Positions 60,050 through 64,000 of a stretch of 64,000 bases of DNA are shown here, one piece after another. Positions within the stretch are counted from its first letter, which is position 1, and every line of letters starts with the position of its first letter. Position numbers and translations under genes: made by a program. The notes beneath the pieces were generated by a model. It did not search any database, was not told the DNA's origin, and was given only the letters and a program-made list of their open reading frames with translations. The DNA comes from Obelidium mucronatum (lineage: Eukaryota; Chytridiomycota; Chytridiomycetes; Chytridiales; Chytriomycetaceae): assembly GCA_025765595.1 (NCBI GenBank), contig JAIVFH010000047.1, forward strand, positions 132,501-196,500, in the 5' to 3' direction.

Positions 60050-60446
60050 GGAGAGGCAAAGAGTGAAGAGAAGTCAGAGGAGTATGATCAAATATTGTAG
60101 GTTGACTCGGACTCGGAAGTGCTCCAGAGAGTGGGTTTCATTAGGTCTAGGTCCTTTGTGCCACCGTGCTACCGCATCGGGATTCACAGCCGGCAGCGCT
60201 ACATTTCCAGAGGCAATGCTCTGAAATCCACAGCTTCATGCCCAGATAGAATTCCAACTTCAGCCGCATGGCAAGTTGTGGTGCTGAGGAAACAGGACGT
60301 GTACATACGCCAAGCATTTGTTGAATGTGGCAAGATTTTGATTGAAAAAATTCAGTACGACAAAACCAACTCAATGTTTGCTTTTATTTGCATATATTTC
60401 GTATCTGTCCTCTTCAGTACCTCAAGTGTCTCAAGATGGCCGTAAC
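60050..60446. other. Intergenic / unresolved 5' end of zinc-module gene
   Basis: Lies between the zinc-module gene and the Abp1-like gene, both minus strand. It probably contains the missing first exon and promoter of the zinc-module gene. A minus-strand open frame at about 60147-60374 was looked at but has no recognisable domain or clear splice link. Confidence 0.4.
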
Positions 60447-62660
60447 TCATTTAGAAACCTCAACGTAGTTTCCTGGAACTGTGGATGGCATTAAAAAAGA
60501 CTTGTAGATATTATCAATTCAAGGGAACTTACACAAGCCATCCTGTCCTCCATGGCGCCCTTGCCACCAATCATCGCTCACGAAAACAATGTTTGTAATT
60601 CTGTCACCAGCAGCAAAACTAAGTTCGTTTTGTTCAGTGGCCTGATAGTCGTACAGAGCAATGGCTTCAATTTGGTCTGCAATTGGTGCAGCGGCAGGTG
60701 GTGGGGGAGGAGGGGCATGCACAGCTGCGTTCGAAGACGACACCTCCTCAACGTAGGTAGCCGGAAATAGACCAACGTGCCCAGCAGCATTCTTTCCTTG
60801 CCACCAACCCTCATCATGTTTCTCAATAGCTGTTATCAGTTCTCCTTCTGCAAAACTGATTTCGTTCGACTCTTGAGCATCATAGAGGTAGATAGCACGG
60901 GCAGAAACCCCAGCAGAAATTGGCGCTGCAAATGTAGCGGTAGCAGCCAAAGCAGCTTCAAAAGAACGTTGTGTCAGCCCATCAACACCAAGCAAAAAGA
61001 AATTTTTCAAATAAATTGAGACGCACCAGCTCTTTGCCTCTCCTCCTTCTCTGCTGCTTCTCTCTTTTCTCTTTCATCCCTTTCTCTTGCTTCCGCTTCA
61101 GCGCGTTCTCTCAATTCACGGTCTTCACGCTCGCGACGTTCCTTTTCTAAAGCAACGCGATCTTCGGCTGGTGTGGAAATCGGGAATCCAGCAGTGTATG
61201 GAGAAGCCTTGCTCGGTCGAGAAGAAGAGGAGGAATCATCATCCCCAAGCCAGGCATTCGCCGACGAGCTCATGTATGGCTGGAAAGTGGATGGCGACGT
61301 AACACTTGGTCTGGATGGGATCGAAGCAGTTGCAACAGGAGCAGCTGCTTGAGGAGATGGAGGAACATAGGAAGTGGCGGTTGGAGTAAAAGAATTTCCA
61401 CTGACAGACGGGCGGTTGAACAATGGTGGTGGTGCACTAACTGCGGGAGATGCAACTGCAGGTGGGGCAGTGGCTTTGATTTCTTCAACGTAGTTATTTG
61501 GAAACAATCCAACTTGTCCTTTCGTGTTTTTGCCTTGCCACCATCCTTCATCCAACTTTTCGATTTCACTCACAATTTCACCCTCAGCGAAACTGATTTC
61601 ATTCGATTCGTTGGCCTCGTATGTGAACACAGCTTTAGCACAGATTCCCTTCAGAGCTGGAGTGACAGCGGAAATTGGAGTTGGGGCTGGGATTGGTGAG
61701 AAAGTGGCTGAAAGTGCGGGTTACTAAATATGAAACCTGAACGTTTTTCTTACATTGCTTAACGCTTGGAGAGGTTACGTTGGAAGTGCGTGGTTGGGAA
61801 TAGCTGGAAGTGGCGGTGGTTGGTTTGTTGAATTGGGGGACATAAGAAGCAGGTTTGTTGAACGCTGGTGGTGCGGCGGACATGGGTTTTGGTACCGTTT
61901 GAACAGGAGTATACGAAGATCCCTAACCAAAAGATTCGAATGGTTAAGGGGTATAAATCCCACGGTTAAAAAACACACCACAGGTTGAACCGGGCCAGAC
62001 TTCTTTGCTTGCTCATTATGAATCGAGTATTTAGCTCCAGAGGAATCCTTGACTTTCTTCATGATAGCGTCTGGCGTCACATCAATTTCAGCCCGGGCGT
62101 TGATGTGGACGTGGAATCCCTTAATAAATAAGACAGTCAGCAATCAATTGTTCTGACTCCAACAGCAATTAACATTGAGATCAAATATTCACCCTAAAGA
62201 ACTTGACAGCATCATTGACGTGGTGGTGGAAGAGACCCTTCTTGGCCACAGGGACACCATCCCCACACTAAAACGAATTGTGTCAACAGAAGCCCATCGT
62301 GCAATCGTAAACACTTTTGACAATTCGATTTTTAATTACCCATGAGATGAAGACGAGCTTCGGAAGTTTTGAAATAGGCTCAATTACACGAGCAAAGGCG
62401 TAGAGGATCTTTGAGTCGTCCCACTCCTCAGCCAGTTCTTCGAGACCATCCTCTATAATTTCATAACTTATTAATGAAAAGATCGCCAACTTAAGAGAAC
62501 TATGCATTGTGCGGTACCTCCTGATCCAAGCACTTTCAAATCGTTGGACATCTTGTCATAACCAAAGATAGCCCAGTTCTTTGGGTTATTTTCAGCCAGA
62601 ATCGACTGATATTCATCGCTGACTACGCGTGGGAATCCGATCTGCTGGTCCTGTATGTGG
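60447..62660 (-). CDS. ABP1: Abp1/drebrin-like actin-binding protein with three SH3 domains
   Basis: Cortical actin-patch protein linking F-actin to endocytosis. Many small exons. The N-terminal ADF-homology domain is split over at least four exons: NNPKNWAIFGYDKMSNDLKV, DGLEELAEEWDDSKILYAFA, PKLVFISW, CGDGVPVAKKGLFHHHVNDA and HINARAEIDVTPDAIMKKV. A Pro/Ser/Thr linker leads to SH3-1 (AVFTYEANESNEISFAEG to GLFPNNYVEEI), a charged coiled-coil stretch (EKERREREDRELRERAEAEA), SH3-2 (AIYLYDAQESNEISFAEG) and a C-terminal SH3-3 (AIALYDYQATEQNELSFAAG) that ends PGNYVEVSK across the last intron. The first exon encoding the extreme N-terminus was not identified with confidence; it should lie between 62640 and about 62910. 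Yeast Abp1 has one SH3 domain, so three is unusual. Confidence 0.88.
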
Positions 62661-63061
62661 TGGTTAGCTGTATGTATGGGTATGGAAATTGCAACACAAC
62701 CATTTCCAACTCGTTTTTTATTATTATTGAACTGTCCAAAACACATGATAAAATATCTTTTAAAATATTCACATCAGATGTATTAAATATATTTAAGGAA
62801 CACATATAAACGGCGGAAACTTTCGAATTAATTACGTATGCTTGGACGGGGTGATTCACCTTCCGCAGCGACGCCAGGCCCCGATTGTTGGCTCTCCATG
62901 CCACCACGCACAATCATAGAGCCCACGAATACTGCAGGGTTGTAAATATGGTTGATTTGCTTCGATTTGTAACGCAAACAAGAGACGATGAAAAGAGTCA
63001 CAAATTCTTGCTCTAAATTTCACATCAAAAGTGCTTGTTGGATCGCAATCAACAGCCAAAC

Positions 63062-64000
63062 ATGAACGTATCTTCATCAGCAAACGCAATTGTCGACTGG
63101 CTGCTGAGCGATCAGCACTGGTTCAACGCAGAACCCCGCACCGTCCACCTGCTATCGGTTCCATCATGGCTGACGGAATACGCCAGGCCGTATGCTACTC
63201 CGACGTCCAAAGACAATGTCTCAGGGCCCCTAAAGATCGAGTTTCTGACTGCTGAACTATGGTAAGCATTGTGAGAGCAGCGGCAGCAAGTGTTTCTAAA
63301 ACATGTTTGCTTGCTTGCTTTGAAATAGGATGATCTTTGCACCAGTCTTCTTTTACTGGACATACTCAACATGGCTCTACTTTCTGTCTCACATGAAGTG
63401 GTATGTGTTAAGAGCCGGGGGCTGGAAGTGGGAAACACTGGTCTAACTTGACGTCAACAACACATCATCATTTGTCATCGCTCTCAGGACTTTGTTCGAG
63501 GTCCACCGCATTCCAACCAACCAACCGGCTCGCAAACCAAACAAAGTTACGATAACAAAAGTGATGTACACTGTCGCTCTTCAGCATCTTGTTCAAAGCA
63601 TGACTGCGCTGCTGTTGGTTGTGCTAACAAGGCCCGAAAATGTTGCTGAATGGAGAATGGAAAATCCTCTGGTTGTTATTGTCAAGCTTTTTATTGCCTC
63701 TCTGTGCATCGATACATATCAAGTGAGTGTGATGTATGGTGGTGTTATCTCCCTTCCCCCTCTTGTTCAAAATCCTTGGAGTTATTTGGAACGAAAAATT
63801 TCCTTACTAGCACGCACACACGCTTATCATTGGGCGATCTAAAAAAAAACACAAAATGGCACTCTATAAAGGAGGAGGATACATCTGGACGCCGGCGATG
63901 AGTGGAACTGGTCTTTCGTTTTGACAAAACTCTTGGCATCCAATTCAGCGCCCCTCACACTTAATTCCCATTTTTATCATAGTACTGGATGCATCGCTGG
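63062..64000 (+). CDS. Sphingoid-base C4-hydroxylase-like (SUR2 type), 3' partial
   Basis: Fatty-acid-hydroxylase superfamily, di-iron ER membrane enzyme. Exons 63062-63261, 63329-63400, 63488-63722 and 63983-64000 (continues beyond the window). The ATG at 63062 gives MNVSSSANAIVDWLLSD. Membrane and family features: MIFAPVFFYWTYSTWLYFL, then FEVHRIPTNQPARKPNKVT, LQHLVQSMTALLLVVLT, and at the window end YWMHRW, the start of the first His box. The motif order YW-T...HRIP...NKVT...DTYQYWMHR matches SUR2-like phytosphingosine-forming hydroxylases; a C-5 sterol desaturase relative is possible because the remaining His boxes are outside the window. Diverges from the Abp1-like gene. Confidence 0.75.

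Noticed and set aside
60147..60374. Minus-strand frame with several Cys as first exon of the zinc-module gene
   Set aside because: No convincing donor/acceptor pair joins it in frame with the exon at about 59830-60020, and the Cys pattern does not match the modules.

Overview
The window reads as nuclear DNA of a fungus, most likely an early-diverging zoosporic one (chytrid-like). This is an inference. Genes are intron-rich with short introns (about 40-130 bp, GT...AG) and are packed head to tail. Typically fungal cell-surface and lipid genes (GWT1/PIGW, SUR2-type hydroxylase, WSC-like and CBM19-like membrane proteins, STT3) sit beside phenylalanine hydroxylase, which among fungi is mainly kept by early-diverging lineages. 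No transposon, rRNA, tRNA, CRISPR array or prokaryotic feature was recognised.

Layout. 1-2294 (+): FHIP-family dynein-adaptor component, 5' end outside the window. 2408-5405 (-): kelch-repeat type I membrane protein. 5714-6562 (-) and 11913-12701 (+): two closely related homeobox genes in inverted orientation that share coding sequence and a promoter block. Between them on the minus strand lie a degenerate Rab-like GTPase, a HAD hydrolase and phenylalanine hydroxylase. 12807-14538 (-): nucleoplasmin-like FKBP (Fpr3/4 type). 14739-16847 (-): WSC-like wall sensor. 17411-18649 (+): CBM19-like single-pass membrane protein. 18969-21739 (-): STT3. 21869-24610 (-): membrane GT2 glycosyltransferase. 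24826-28503 (-): arrestin-fold/coiled-coil/Cys-cluster fusion. 28563-46347 (-): a complete midasin/Rea1 gene of about 17.8 kb. 46454-52385 (-): AAAP amino-acid transporter with a very long cytosolic tail. 52425-54507 (+): GWT1/PIGW. 54572-54941 (+): doubtful small gene. 55098-about 56780 (-): thiol dioxygenase of the ADO/PCO family. 57015-about 60030 (-): protein with four CCCH+CCHC zinc modules. 60447-about 62660 (-): Abp1/drebrin-like actin-binding protein. 63062-64000 (+): SUR2-type sphingoid-base hydroxylase, cut by the window end.

Functional themes are the secretory pathway and cell surface (STT3, GWT1, SUR2, GT2, WSC and CBM19 proteins), ribosome biogenesis and nucleolus (midasin, Fpr3/4-like FKBP), and cortical actin and vesicle traffic (Abp1, FHIP, arrestin-like protein, Rab-like protein). 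There is no sign of an operon-like system.

The most striking observations are: (i) the duplicated homeobox pair with a conserved promoter, in which one copy carries a shifted N-terminal frame rescued by an overlapping second ATG; (ii) introns at equivalent positions inside Walker A loops of different AAA modules of midasin; (iii) the arrestin/coiled-coil/Cys-cluster fusion; (iv) the four-fold CCCH+CCHC module protein; (v) a Q-rich ADO/PCO enzyme; (vi) a 39-bp gap between divergent start codons; and (vii) very GC-rich islands confined to the 5' coding parts of several genes. Exon ends were read by eye from splice consensus and frame; most are good to about 1-3 bases unless marked uncertain.
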